Made by a program: the position numbers and the translations under genes | Shown: positions 8,727 to 18,100 of the stretch, one piece after another | Position numbering within the stretch: position 1 is the first letter of the stretch | Layout of the letters: the number at the start of each line of letters is the position of its first letter | NCBI RefSeq assembly: GCF_009649635.1 | Contig: NZ_WJII01000001.1 | Location: 496,001-560,000 of the forward strand | Source of the DNA: Microbacterium sp. SYP-A9085 | Lineage (GTDB): Bacteria > Actinomycetota > Actinomycetes > Actinomycetales > Microbacteriaceae | Direction of reading: 5' to 3' | DNA length: 64,000 nt | The notes under the pieces: generated by a model | What the model was told of the DNA's origin: nothing | Databases searched by the model: none | What the model saw: the letters and a program-made list of their open reading frames with translations, nothing else

Positions 8727-10180
8727 GAGGTCCCCCGATTCGCCAGCGCCGTGCGCAGCAGCCGGAGGTTCGCGCGCTGGGTCAGCGCGAGAGCGGCGAT
8801 GACGGCGACCGACACCAGGGCGGAGGCCGCCGCGGCGAAGAAGGCGGGCTCCACCATCCGCGCGAGGGCCGCGGCCGCCACCCAGACGACCAGGCCGGCG
8901 AGCGTGGGCAGGACCACACCCCGGGCGACGGCGCCCACGCGCACGTCGACGCTGCGCAGGCTGAGCAGGTAGAGCGGGACGCCGACAGCGAGGCCCACCA
9001 CCAGCTGCGCGGCGGCGACGCCGGCCTCCCCCAGCGGCCGCACGACCAGCAGCATGACCGGCAGTGCGACGACGAACGTGGCGCTCTGGATCACCAGCAC
9101 CAGTCCCGACCGGCCGTGGACCACGAGGTAGTCGTACGCGAGCTCGAACCAGATGCGGAGGGTGGCGAACGCCGCGAGCCACAACAGGACGTCCGTCGCC
9201 GGCGCCCACTGCGCTCCGTACACGAACCGCACCACGGGGCCTGCAGCGCCGCTGATGGCAAGGCACGCCGGGATGGCGACGGCAGAGAGGATGCCGAGGA
9301 TGCGCACGAAGTTGCGGGTCATCCGCGCGGGGTCGTCCTTCAGTGCCGAGAAGGTCGCCGGGGCGACTGCTCGCAGCGGCTGCGAGAAGATCGACACCGG
9401 CCAGCTGGCGAGGTTGAAGGCGAGCACGTAGAAGCCGAGCGCCCGTGCGTCCAGGCTCGACGCGACGATGACCTGGTCGACGTAGCCGGACGCGAACACG
9501 ACGATGCTGGATGCCGCCAGCGGCAGGCCGAACCGCAGCAGCCGGCCCGCGGTGGTCCGGTCCCACCCGAAGCGGTAGGGCACCGGCGACCAGTGCCAGA
9601 TGAGCAGGGCGAAGACGATGCTCGCTATCAGGCGGCCCGCGGCCAGGCTCATGGCGCCCCAGCCGAGCAGCGCGAAAAGAAGCGACAGTCCCGCGCCGAG
9701 CCATGTGTTCACCTGGTCGGCGATCGTCCGCTCCTTCTGCATGAACTCGCGCTGGAGCACGGCGGCGGGCGTCGCGACCAGCCCGTTCACGAAGATCGAG
9801 AGGCCGAGGACCTGGATGACGCCGGTCGCCCGGACATCGCCGAGGATCGTGGTGATCGACGGGGCGAGCAGCCAGGTGGCGGCCGTCAGGATCGCGCTGC
9901 TGATGACGGCGATCGTGTTGATCGTGGGCGCGATCGTCCGCGGATCGTCACGCCAGCGGATGACGGCCAGGCTCACCCCGAGCTCGTTGAAGCTCAGGAT
10001 GGCCAGCAGCGTCACCATCGCAATGGCGAAGATCCCGAATTCGTCCGGGCCGAGCACTCGGGCCAGGGCGACGCCGATGACGAGCGTGCCCAGGCGCGAC
10101 ACCACGGTGTTCCCGAAGCTCCATCCCAGAGCCCGGGTCGCCTTGCGTGGCACGGAGTCCTCCGGCAGCGGTGCGCTCAC
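8723..10180 (-). CDS. Wzx-type polysaccharide flippase (MOP superfamily)
   Basis: 485-residue polytopic protein with about 12-14 hydrophobic helices and the MOP/Wzx start 'GWSFGNTVVSRLGTLVIGVALARVLGPDEFGIFAIA'-type region near residues 18-50. Internal conserved pieces are 'NGLVATPAAVLQREF' (about 125) and 'GYVDQVIVASSLDARALGFY' (about 240). It would move the completed undecaprenyl-PP-linked repeat unit across the membrane to the polymerase. The GTG start overlaps the aminotransferase stop by 4 nt, and its own stop overlaps the tandem glycosyltransferase. Presence of a flippase together with Wzy- and Wzz-like genes indicates Wzx/Wzy-dependent rather than ABC-dependent export. Confidence 0.88.
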   Translation of the reverse strand: MSAPLPEDSVPRKATRALGWSFGNTVVSRLGTLVIGVALARVLGPDEFGIFAIAMVTLLAILSFNELGVSLAVIRWRDDPRTIAPTINTIAVISSAILTAATWLLAPSITTILGDVRATGVIQVLGLSIFVNGLVATPAAVLQREFMQKERTIADQVNTWLGAGLSLLFALLGWGAMSLAAGRLIASIVFALLIWHWSPVPYRFGWDRTTAGRLLRFGLPLAASSIVVFASGYVDQVIVASSLDARALGFYVLAFNLASWPVSIFSQPLRAVAPATFSALKDDPARMTRNFVRILGILSAVAIPACLAISGAAGPVVRFVYGAQWAPATDVLLWLAAFATLRIWFELAYDYLVVHGRSGLVLVIQSATFVVALPVMLLVVRPLGEAGVAAAQLVVGLAVGVPLYLLSLRSVDVRVGAVARGVVLPTLAGLVVWVAAAALARMVEPAFFAAAASALVSVAVIAALALTQRANLRLLRTALANRGTS

Positions 10181-11283
10181 CCGGTCACCACGCTCCGCAG
10201 CGCACGGGTGACGTCCTCCTGCTGGCCCTCGGTCAGGTGCGGGGACATCGGCAGCGACAGGATGGTGTCGGCGGCGGCCTCCGCCACCGGGAACTGCCCG
10301 CGGCGGTGCCCGTGGTCCGCGTACGCCTCGGTCAGCGGCACGATAGTGGGGTAATGGATGCCGACGCCGATGCCCGCGGCGCCGAGCCCTGCCGCCACCC
10401 GGTCGCGATCGGCGACGCGGACCACGTACAGGTGCCACACGTCCTCGTTGCCGGGGCGCACTGAGGGCAGCCGGATGCCGTCGACGTCCGCGAGCAGGCC
10501 CGCGTAGCGCGCCGCCGCCGCCCGGCGGGCCGCGTTCCAGACATCCAGCCGCCGCAGCTTGGCCCGCAGCACCGCAGCCTGGACCGCGTCCAGACGGGCG
10601 TTCACGCCGATGTGGTCGTGCACGTACTTCGTGGAGCTGCCGTGTGCGCCCAGGCTCCGCACGAGCGCGGCCGCGCCCGGGTCGTCCGTCAGCACGGCGC
10701 CGGCGTCGCCGGCTGCCCCGAGGTTCTTGCCGGGATAGAAGCTCGTCGCCGCGATCCGGCCGAGCGCGCCCGCGCGGCCGGCGGACGAGACCGCGCCCTG
10801 CGCCTGCGCGGCGTCCTCGATGACGGGGATGCCGTGCGCATCGGCGATCGGCGCGATCCTGTCGACGGGCGCTGTCTGCCCGAACAGGTGCACCGGGACG
10901 ATGGCGCGCGTGCGCGGCGTGATCGCCGCGGCGACGGCATCCGGGTCCATCAGCAGGAACTCGTCGTCCACGTCCACGAACACCGGGACCGCGCCGATCC
11001 GCGACGCCGCCTCGGCCGTCGCGATGAAAGTGTTGGCGGGCATGACGACCTCGTCGCCGGGCCCCACCCCGGCCGCCCGGTACGCGAGCTCGAGCGCGTC
11101 GGTGCCGTTGGAGACGCCGACGACGTGGGCGACGCCGATGTAGTCGGCGTACTCGCGTTCGAACGCGTCGACCTCGCCGCCGCCGATGAAGGCGGCCGTG
11201 GTGAGCAGCCGCTGCCACACGGGAAGCACGTCGTCGGCGATCTCGGCCTGCTGCGCGGCCAGATCCAGGAACGGCACGGTCAT
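10177..11283 (-). CDS. DegT/DnrJ/EryC1 sugar aminotransferase (WlbC/WbpE-like)
   Basis: 368-residue PLP-dependent sugar aminotransferase. Hallmarks are 'PFLDLAAQQAEI' at the N-terminus, 'GVSNGTDALELAYRA' (phosphate cup), 'VMPANTFIATAEA', 'PVHLFGQTAPVD', 'VIEDAAQAQGA' (PLP-ring Asp) and 'SFYPGKNLGAAGDAGA' with the Schiff-base Lys near residue 182. The ATG at 11283 is chosen because the family starts at 'MTVPFLDL'; an upstream in-frame start adds 13 Arg-rich residues and runs into the preceding gene. The overall pattern resembles the 3-amino-sugar group (WlbC/WbpE, FdtB). With the dehydrogenase at 14.0 kb and the acetyltransferase at 20.7 kb it could make a 3-acetamido sugar. Confidence 0.85.
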   Translation of the reverse strand: MTVPFLDLAAQQAEIADDVLPVWQRLLTTAAFIGGGEVDAFEREYADYIGVAHVVGVSNGTDALELAYRAAGVGPGDEVVMPANTFIATAEAASRIGAVPVFVDVDDEFLLMDPDAVAAAITPRTRAIVPVHLFGQTAPVDRIAPIADAHGIPVIEDAAQAQGAVSSAGRAGALGRIAATSFYPGKNLGAAGDAGAVLTDDPGAAALVRSLGAHGSSTKYVHDHIGVNARLDAVQAAVLRAKLRRLDVWNAARRAAAARYAGLLADVDGIRLPSVRPGNEDVWHLYVVRVADRDRVAAGLGAAGIGVGIHYPTIVPLTEAYADHGHRRGQFPVAEAAADTILSLPMSPHLTEGQQEDVTRALRSVVTG

Positions 11284-11906
11284 GCGTCGCCTCTCAGTTC
11301 TCGTGCGGGCACGCCGGCCCACGTCTGGTGTCCGGGCACATCGCGGATCACGACCGCGCCCATGCCGACCGCGGACTCGGGCCCGATCGTCAGTCCCTGC
11401 CGCACCGCGGCGTTCATCCCGAGGTACGCGGCCTCGCCCACGCGCACGGCGCCGCCGAGGGCGACGCCGGCGGCGAGCGTGCAGAAGTCCTCGAGCACGT
11501 CGTCGTGCGTGATGGTGCAGTTCGGCATCACCACGACGTGCCGTCCGATGCGGGCATCCGCGGTGACCACCACCGAGTCAAGCAGGATGCCGCCGATGCC
11601 GACGTCGCTGCTGGCGCCGATCCGCGCCGAGCGCGCCACGAACGTCGCGTACCGGTCATCGGCGACGCCGAACTTCGCGAACCGGCGGACGATGCTGCGT
11701 CGGGTCGCGCTCGGCCCGACGCACACGAGCAGCTTCTCGGATCGCTGCGGCGCGAGCGCGAGCGGTCCGAGCACGGGTACGCCGGACACCTCGGTGTCGT
11801 GCAGCTGCACATCGTCGTCGAGGATGCCGGTCACCCCTGTGATGCCGGCGGCGAGGACTTCACGGGCCAACCCGCTCGCCCCCACGAGCAGCAGGCCCTC
11901 GCTCAT
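11280..11906 (-). CDS. NeuD/PglD-like sugar O/N-acetyltransferase
   Basis: 208-residue protein of the sialic-acid O-acetyltransferase NeuD/PglD family. An N-terminal mini-Rossmann segment ('LLLVGASGLAREVLAAG', residues 4-20) binds the nucleotide-sugar, and a left-handed beta-helix follows (about 88-195) with hexapeptide repeats such as 'ARIGRHVVVMPNCTITHD', 'VRVGEAAYLGMNAAV' and 'ESAVGMGAVVIRDVP', ending 'WAGVPAREL'. The 'NCTITHD' His is the usual catalytic base position. Family members acetylate a 4-amino group (bacillosamine pathway) or an O-position. It lies between two aminotransferases and overlaps both by 4 nt, so N-acetylation of a new amine is the likeliest role. Confidence 0.8.
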   Translation of the reverse strand: MSEGLLLVGASGLAREVLAAGITGVTGILDDDVQLHDTEVSGVPVLGPLALAPQRSEKLLVCVGPSATRRSIVRRFAKFGVADDRYATFVARSARIGASSDVGIGGILLDSVVVTADARIGRHVVVMPNCTITHDDVLEDFCTLAAGVALGGAVRVGEAAYLGMNAAVRQGLTIGPESAVGMGAVVIRDVPGHQTWAGVPARELRGDA

Positions 11907-13048
11907 GGTCTGTCGCCGTCCGGTTCGCGGAGCACGGCGATGACCCGGTCCTGATCGGCGTCGGTCAGCGTGTGGTACAGCGGAAGGATCAGGGTCCGGT
12001 CGGTGAGCCGCTCGGTGACCGGCAGGCCGCGCTCCGGGGTGAGGTCCCGGTACGGCGGCTGGCGGTGCGTGGCCATGATGCCACGGCGGGCGGAGATGTC
12101 CGCATGTGCGAGCGCCTCCAGGAGCCCTTCCCGATCCAGCGGGTACTCGTCGCCGACCTCGACCCAGAACGACTGGACATTCCCGGTGCCGTACGCCGGG
12201 TCGGCCACCGCGCGCAGGCCCGCGACCTGGTCGAGCTCCTGCCGGTACCGGGATGCCAGCTCCCGCCGCCGCGCGACGATCTGAGGCAGGCGCCCGAGCT
12301 GGACGAGGCCCACGGCCGCCTGCAGATCCGTCATCCGGAAGTTGAACCCGACCTCGGTGTACTCCTCCGCCGGCGGCAGAACGGACCGGTGCCGATCCGC
12401 GGCCGATACGCTCATCGCGTGCTCGCGGAGGTGTCGGGCACGGGTGGCCCACCGCTCGTGGTTGGTCGTGATCATGCCGCCCTCGCCGGTGGTGAGGAGC
12501 TTGCGCGGGTGGAACGACCACGCGGCTATCTCGGCTCCCGCGCCGACCGGGCGTCCCTTGTATGTCGAGCCGGCGCCGCACGCGGCATCCTCGATCACGA
12601 CGATCCCGAGCGGATCGGTCACGGCGCGCACGTCGTCGAGGTCGAGCGGCACGCCGCCCTGGTCGACCCCGATCACCGCGCGGGTCGCCGGGGTCAGCGC
12701 GGCGCGCACGGTCTCGCCTGTGACGTTCCCGGTGAGCGGGTCGACGTCGGCGAACACCGGGGTGGCGCCGACGTACCGGACGGCGTTCGTGGTCGCGATG
12801 AACGAGAACGACGGCACCACGACGTCGGCGCCGGGCCCGATCCCGGCGACGATCAGGGCGAGATGCAGTGCGGTCGTGCAGCTGGTCGTGGCCACCGCGA
12901 ACGGCGACTGCATGGCGCTCGCGAACTCCTGCTCGAACCGCGCGACCCGGGGGCCCTGCGCCACCCAGCCGCTGGCGATCGCCTCGGCGACGGCATCCGC
13001 CTCCTCCTGCCCCAGCCACGGGACCATCACGTTGATGCGCTCGCTCAT
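11903..13048 (-). CDS. DegT/DnrJ/EryC1 sugar aminotransferase (PglE/perosamine-synthase-like)
   Basis: 381-residue PLP aminotransferase. Visible motifs: 'INVMVPWLGQEEADAV' at the start, 'SGWVAQGPRVARFE' (residues ~28-41, typical of PglE/ArnB/Per), 'ATTSCTTALHLAL', 'VVPSFSFIATTNAV', 'VIEDAACGAGSTYKGR' and 'SFHPRKLLTTGEGGM' with the PLP Lys near 187. The second aminotransferase of the operon, it is only distantly like the one at 10.2 kb. Together with the NeuD/PglD-like acetyltransferase (4-nt overlap) and the SDR at 13.0 kb it would suit a 4-amino-4,6-dideoxysugar route (4-keto sugar, amination, acetylation). Exact sugar unknown. Confidence 0.85.
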   Translation of the reverse strand: MSERINVMVPWLGQEEADAVAEAIASGWVAQGPRVARFEQEFASAMQSPFAVATTSCTTALHLALIVAGIGPGADVVVPSFSFIATTNAVRYVGATPVFADVDPLTGNVTGETVRAALTPATRAVIGVDQGGVPLDLDDVRAVTDPLGIVVIEDAACGAGSTYKGRPVGAGAEIAAWSFHPRKLLTTGEGGMITTNHERWATRARHLREHAMSVSAADRHRSVLPPAEEYTEVGFNFRMTDLQAAVGLVQLGRLPQIVARRRELASRYRQELDQVAGLRAVADPAYGTGNVQSFWVEVGDEYPLDREGLLEALAHADISARRGIMATHRQPPYRDLTPERGLPVTERLTDRTLILPLYHTLTDADQDRVIAVLREPDGDRP

Positions 13049-14040
13049 GACGCGGCCACCGCCCGGCCCGTCGCTATCTCGTCGCGCAGCGGACGCCACC
13101 AGTCCACGAGCTGCCGCAGCCCCTCGTCCAGGTCGATCGTGGGCCGCCATCCTAGGTCGCGCTCCGCGGCGCGGATGTCGGCGAGGCGGCGTGCGACGTT
13201 GTTGACGACGCGCGCCGGGCCGAACTCGACGCCGAGGTCGGAGTCCATCACTCGCAGCAGGGCCTGGGCGAGCGCGAGGAGGCTGGTCTCGGTGCCGCTG
13301 GCGATGTTGTACGTGCCCTCGACCATGCCGCTGCGCGCCGCCAGGACGTTGGCGCGGGCTATGTCCGGCACGCACACGAAGTCCATCGTCTGCTGCCCGT
13401 CGCCGAAGATCAGCGGCGGCTTCCCGTCGACGATCCGCTCCATCCAGCGCACCAGCACCTCCGTGTACAGCCCGTGCACGTCCATCCGCGGGCCGTACAC
13501 GTTGAAGTAGCGCAGCAGCACGTAGTCGATGCCCTTCATCGCCCGGAAGCTGCGGACCAGGCCCTCGTTGAACGTCTTGGCCGCGCCGTACAGCGTGTCG
13601 TTGTTCTCGTGGTGATGACGCTCCGTGGTGGGGAACTCCTCCGCCATCCCGTACACCGAGGCGCTGGAGGCCGCCACGAGCTTGCCGACGTTGTGTTTCG
13701 CTGCCGCCTCGACGATGTTGAAAGTGCCGTCGACGAGGACCTCGAGGGCCAGCCGCGGCTCCTCCGCGCACTGCGTGATCCGGATCGCGGCCTGGTGGAA
13801 CACGATGTCCTTGCCGGCGGTGACCTCGTCCACCACACGACGGTCCCGGATGTCGCCGTCGATGAGCGTCGCCCGCCCCGTGGCGATGGCGTCGTCGAGG
13901 TTCGCCACGCGTCCGCGCACGAGGTTGTCCAGCACGTCGACGTGTGCGGCCCCGGCATCCAGGAGCTGGTCGACCAGCGTGGACCCGATAGTGCCGGCGC
14001 CGCCGGTGACGAGGATGTTCGCGCCTTCGATGCGGGTCAT
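13045..14040 (-). CDS. NAD-dependent nucleotide-sugar epimerase/dehydratase (extended SDR)
   Basis: 331-residue extended short-chain dehydrogenase. The NAD-binding motif is 'TGGAGTIGS' (about 11-19), 'AASSASVYG' supplies the catalytic Ser and 'YGAAK' (about 150) the Tyr/Lys pair. C-terminal substrate-domain motifs are 'LLRYFNVYGPRMDVHG', 'GDGQQTMDFVCVPDIA' and 'YNIASGTETSL'. Members interconvert or dehydrate UDP/dTDP sugars; the YFNVYGPR form is common in UDP-GlcNAc/GalNAc 4-epimerases, but the dehydratase activity that would make a 4-keto sugar cannot be ruled out. Start and stop overlap both neighbours by 4 nt. Confidence 0.82.
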   Translation of the reverse strand: MTRIEGANILVTGGAGTIGSTLVDQLLDAGAAHVDVLDNLVRGRVANLDDAIATGRATLIDGDIRDRRVVDEVTAGKDIVFHQAAIRITQCAEEPRLALEVLVDGTFNIVEAAAKHNVGKLVAASSASVYGMAEEFPTTERHHHENNDTLYGAAKTFNEGLVRSFRAMKGIDYVLLRYFNVYGPRMDVHGLYTEVLVRWMERIVDGKPPLIFGDGQQTMDFVCVPDIARANVLAARSGMVEGTYNIASGTETSLLALAQALLRVMDSDLGVEFGPARVVNNVARRLADIRAAERDLGWRPTIDLDEGLRQLVDWWRPLRDEIATGRAVAAS

Positions 14041-15119
14041 GACTGCTCCACTCGCTCCAGGATCTCCACCGGGTAGGGGGCACCGCCGGCGCCGAGGCTG
14101 CCCTTCGCGGCCTCGAGAATCGACAGCACCCGCAGGCCGGAGGCGCCGTCGGTGCGCGCCTGCCGCTTCTCCCGGATCGCGGAGGCGAACTCCGCCGTCA
14201 TGTTCGAGAGCGCCTCGGTCTCGGCGAGGGCGGGAGCCCATGTGTCGCCGAGCCGGTACGAGATCCGCGCGGCGTGCACGTCGCTGGCCGTGGCCTGTGA
14301 CTGGCCGGCCAGGTCGACGCCGCGGTCGTAGACGCTGACCCGCTGCTGCGGGTTCAGATCGTCCCAGACCAGGGTCCGCTTCGTGCCGCCGATCACCATC
14401 TGCCGGATCTTCGTCGGGCTGAGCCAGTTCACGTGGATGTGGGCTATGGCGCCGCCGGACAGCGGCATCGTCAGGTAGCCGATGCACGACTTGCCGGTGC
14501 CGAGGGGGTCCGCGCCGTGCGCGGCTACGCTCGTCGCGTCGATGCCGCCGGGCAGCACGAAGTCGATGATCGACAGGTCGTGGGGCGCGAGGTCCCAGAA
14601 CACGTCGACATCCGGCTGGATGAGGCCGAGGTTGATGCGGACGCTGTCCACGAACAGGATGTCGCCGAGGTCCCCGGCCGCGATGAGTTCGCGGATCTTC
14701 AGCACGGCCGGGGTGTAGCAGTACGTGTGGTCGGCCATCAGCACGAGCCCGTTCGCCCGCGCGGTGTCCACCATCTCGGCGCCGCGCCGCTGCTCGTCGG
14801 CGAACGGCTTCTCCACCGTGACGTGCTTGCCGGCGGCAAGGGCCGCCATCACGATCGGATGGTGGGTGCGCGCGGGCGTCGCTATCGCGACGGCGTCGAT
14901 CGCAGGGTCGGCGAGCACCTCGTCGAGGCTCTGCGAGATCGGCACACCGCCGACGCGGTCGGCGACCCGCTGGGCGCGGTCGGCGTCCAGGTCGCAGATC
15001 ACGGCGAGGTCCCAGTCCGGGCTCGCGGCGAAGTTGCGGGCCAGGTTCGGCCCCCAGTAGCCGGCGCCGACCACGCCCACGCGCAGGCGCGGCGACACGC
15101 TGATTGTTTTCTCGTTCAC
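14037..15119 (-). CDS. Gfo/Idh/MocA-family sugar dehydrogenase (WlbA-like)
   Basis: About 360 residues. The N-terminal NAD(P)-binding motif 'GVVGAGYWGPNLARNF' is followed by 'AIATPARTHHPIVMAALAAGKHVTVEKPFA', whose EKP segment carries the family Lys. The C-terminal alpha/beta domain includes 'FWDLAPHDLSIIDF', the usual catalytic-region His. GTG at 15119 is preferred since GGGGAG lies 7 nt upstream; other GTGs at 15125 and 15134 are in frame. Members in this context (WlbA/WbpB) oxidise the 3-OH of UDP-N-acetylglucosamine uronic acid, giving the substrate for a DegT aminotransferase. It is 45 bp downstream of the giant surface-protein gene, in the same operon. Confidence 0.8.
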   Translation of the reverse strand: MNEKTISVSPRLRVGVVGAGYWGPNLARNFAASPDWDLAVICDLDADRAQRVADRVGGVPISQSLDEVLADPAIDAVAIATPARTHHPIVMAALAAGKHVTVEKPFADEQRRGAEMVDTARANGLVLMADHTYCYTPAVLKIRELIAAGDLGDILFVDSVRINLGLIQPDVDVFWDLAPHDLSIIDFVLPGGIDATSVAAHGADPLGTGKSCIGYLTMPLSGGAIAHIHVNWLSPTKIRQMVIGGTKRTLVWDDLNPQQRVSVYDRGVDLAGQSQATASDVHAARISYRLGDTWAPALAETEALSNMTAEFASAIREKRQARTDGASGLRVLSILEAAKGSLGAGGAPYPVEILERVEQS

Positions 15120-15164
15120 GGACACGCTCCCCACGTGATCCGATGTCCGACAGCCGACGAGTCG

Positions 15165-18100
15165 TCAGTTGTCGGGATCGAAGATGATATCGACCCAGTA
15201 GTTGTTCCGGGACGTCGTACTCGGATAGGACGTACTGTTGCTGGACGCACCACCGGTGGCGAGCGTGGTGATAGGTCCGTTCGTCACGGCTGCGGTCAGC
15301 CCGTTGGTGGTCAGCGCGTAGAACTTCGACGTGCTGTACATGCCGACCCGGTACTCGGTGCCGACCGTGAGCCGCACGGGGGTGGACAGGACGGCGGTCT
15401 GCCACCCGGACGCGGTCTCACCCGTGAACGTCACGGTCGCGAGCTTCGTCCCGCCTGCTCGCCAGAGGTACCCGGTGTGGGTGCCGGTGTTCGAGCTGCC
15501 CTTGTAGAACCTGATGGCCGTGACCACGCCGGGCGCGGTGGCCTTGAAGCGGGTCGCGACCTGGATCGCGAGGGTCGAGGACGTGTTGGGGGCCGTCGGC
15601 GTGCCGGTCGGGAACAGGCTGACCTGGTCCTGCTTGGCCATCGTCGTGAACGACCATGTTCCGCCGGTGACCGCCGCCCCGTTGGCCGTGACGGTCGCAG
15701 TGTACGTGGTCGTCCAGCCCAGCGCCGCCGTGGGCGTGAACGTCGCGACTCCCGTCGTGGCGTTGAAGCTGGACGTTCCCGCCACCGTCGTCGTGCCGGT
15801 CTTCACGGTGATCGCCGCGGACGTGGCGTTCGTCAGCGTCGCGGTCACCGCCTTCGCCGGGTCCACGCCGGTCGCCCCGGATGCCGGAGTCGTCGCTGTC
15901 AGGGCCGGCGTCGGCGTCGGCGTCGGAGTCGGCGTCGGCGTCGGCGTCGGAGTGGGCGTCGGCGTCGGGCTCGGGCTGGGCGACGGGCTCGGATCCGGTG
16001 CTGCGCCGAACGCTATCTCGACGTCGGCGAAGTAGGCCGACGACTGGTACGACTGGGTCGGGAATCCGCCACTGGCACCGTAGACGAAGACGCCGTTCGT
16101 TCCGGTGATGTCGCCGTTCACCACCGGCGACGTGAAGAAGTTCCGCGTCATCGCGTACCCGCCTCCAGGCGCGAAGTACGACACGGTGTAGGTCTGTCCC
16201 GGCGAGACGGCCACGGGAGTGGACAGCGTGGCGCGCACCCACCCGGTCGACGAGCTCGAGAACGTCACCTGCGCCAACCGCGAGCCGCCGCTCGACCACA
16301 GCGATCCCGTCGTGGCGCCGGCGGCTCCGGCGCCACGGTAGTACCGCAGGGCCGTCACGCTGCCCGATTGGGCGACCGTGAACGTCGTGCCGACCTCGAT
16401 CGCGGCCGTGTCCGACGTCGACGCGATGTCCGGTGCGGTCGTGCCGAACAGCGTCGCCACGGGAGCCGTCGCCGGACCGGCCGTGAACTCCACGTCGACG
16501 AAGTAGTTCGTCGAGTTCCACGAGGATGTCGGTCGTCCGCTGGTCCCGTACGAGTACAGGCCGTTCGCACCGACGACCGTCGACAACGGGCCGCTGGTCA
16601 CGGCCGACGCGAGGCCGGCGCTCTGGTACGAGTAGTTCCCGTTCGGAGCGAGGTACGACACCGTGTACGTCTGCCCCGGGTCGATCGTCACCGGCGTGTC
16701 GAGGACGGCACGCTGCCACCCGCTGGAGGTCTCGTCCTGGAACGTCACCGTCGCCAGTGGCGTGCTGCCCGCGCCCCACAGCCAGCCGATATGCGTTCCG
16801 GTGTTCTCGGGTGCCTTCAGGAAGCGGATCGCGGACACCTCCCCGGAGGTCGACGTCGTGAACGACATCCCGAGGATGACGGCGGTGGTGTCGCTGGTGG
16901 CGGTCGTCGGCGTGATGGTCTGCTGCCCGAAGAACGTGATCGGGCCGGACCCGCTTCCGGCCGCGGCGGTCTGGAACGACCAGGACACCGGACCACCCGC
17001 CACGCCGTTGGCGCCGGTCACCCCGGTGACGGACACGGCGATCAGGGCGCCGCCGGGAAGCGCGGCGGACGGCGTGAAGGTGACCGTCTTCCCATCGGTG
17101 CTGTACGCGGTGCTCCCGGCGATCTGCGTTCCGGAGGAACTCACACCGAACGTCGCGGCCGAGACGGCGCTGTTGAACGTGACGGTGATCGGGCTCGCCG
17201 TGCTCACCCCGACGCTTCCGCTCGCGGGCGTCGCCGAGACGACGACCGGCCCGGTGGGCGCGCCCTGGAACACCACATCGACGCCGTAGTCCGTCGTGGA
17301 CGTGCTGTTCGGGAAGCCACCGGCGTACGTGTACACCGCGCCGTTCGCCGGCACCTGCAGGGGCCCGCGCGTGTAGCTGGAGTTGTACGCCCCGGCGTTC
17401 ACCGAGTACGCCCCGACCGGAGCGGTGTAGGACGCTATGTACTGCGTGCCCGCGGTGATCGACACCGGTGCGGACAGCACACCCGTCTGCCATCCCTGGG
17501 TGCTCTCACCGGTGAACGTCACGGATGCCAGCGCCGTGCCGGAGCTGCTCCACAGCGTGCCCACATGCGTTCCGGTGTTCGCCGAGCCCTTGTAGAAGCG
17601 CAGCGCCGTGATGGTCCCCGCCAGCGTGCTCGAGAAGCGCACGCCGAGGGTCACCGAGGCGGTGTCCGCCGCGGAGGCTATCACCGGGGTCGACGTATCG
17701 GGGTACAGCGAGCAGGGGCACGTTCCGTCCGGAAGCGTCTGCGCCGCCGTGGAGAACGACCACACGCCACCGCCCGCGGCGAAGCCCACACCGGCCGAGT
17801 CGACCGCGGATATCGTGACCGTGTACGTCACGCTCGAGTCCAGCGCCGCCGTCGGAGTGAAGCGGATCGTCTTCGCCGTGGTGTCGACCGTCGTCGTTCC
17901 CGCCACGGCTGTGCCCGATGCTGTCTTCACCGTCACGGACACCGACGAGGCGACCGGGGCGCGGTTGAGCGTGGCGACGACGGGGCTGCTGACGAGGTTG
18001 CTCGAGGAGCCCGGGGTCGGGGTCGCGGAGACGATCTTCAGCGGCGAGTTGTCGGTCTTGTCGAACAGGACGTCGACGTAGTAGTTGCCGTCCTGGTACG

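Noticed and set aside
15903..15996. CRISPR-like repeats
   Set aside because: The repeat is a 6-nt Pro-Thr/Ser coding tract without spacers, inside an open frame.
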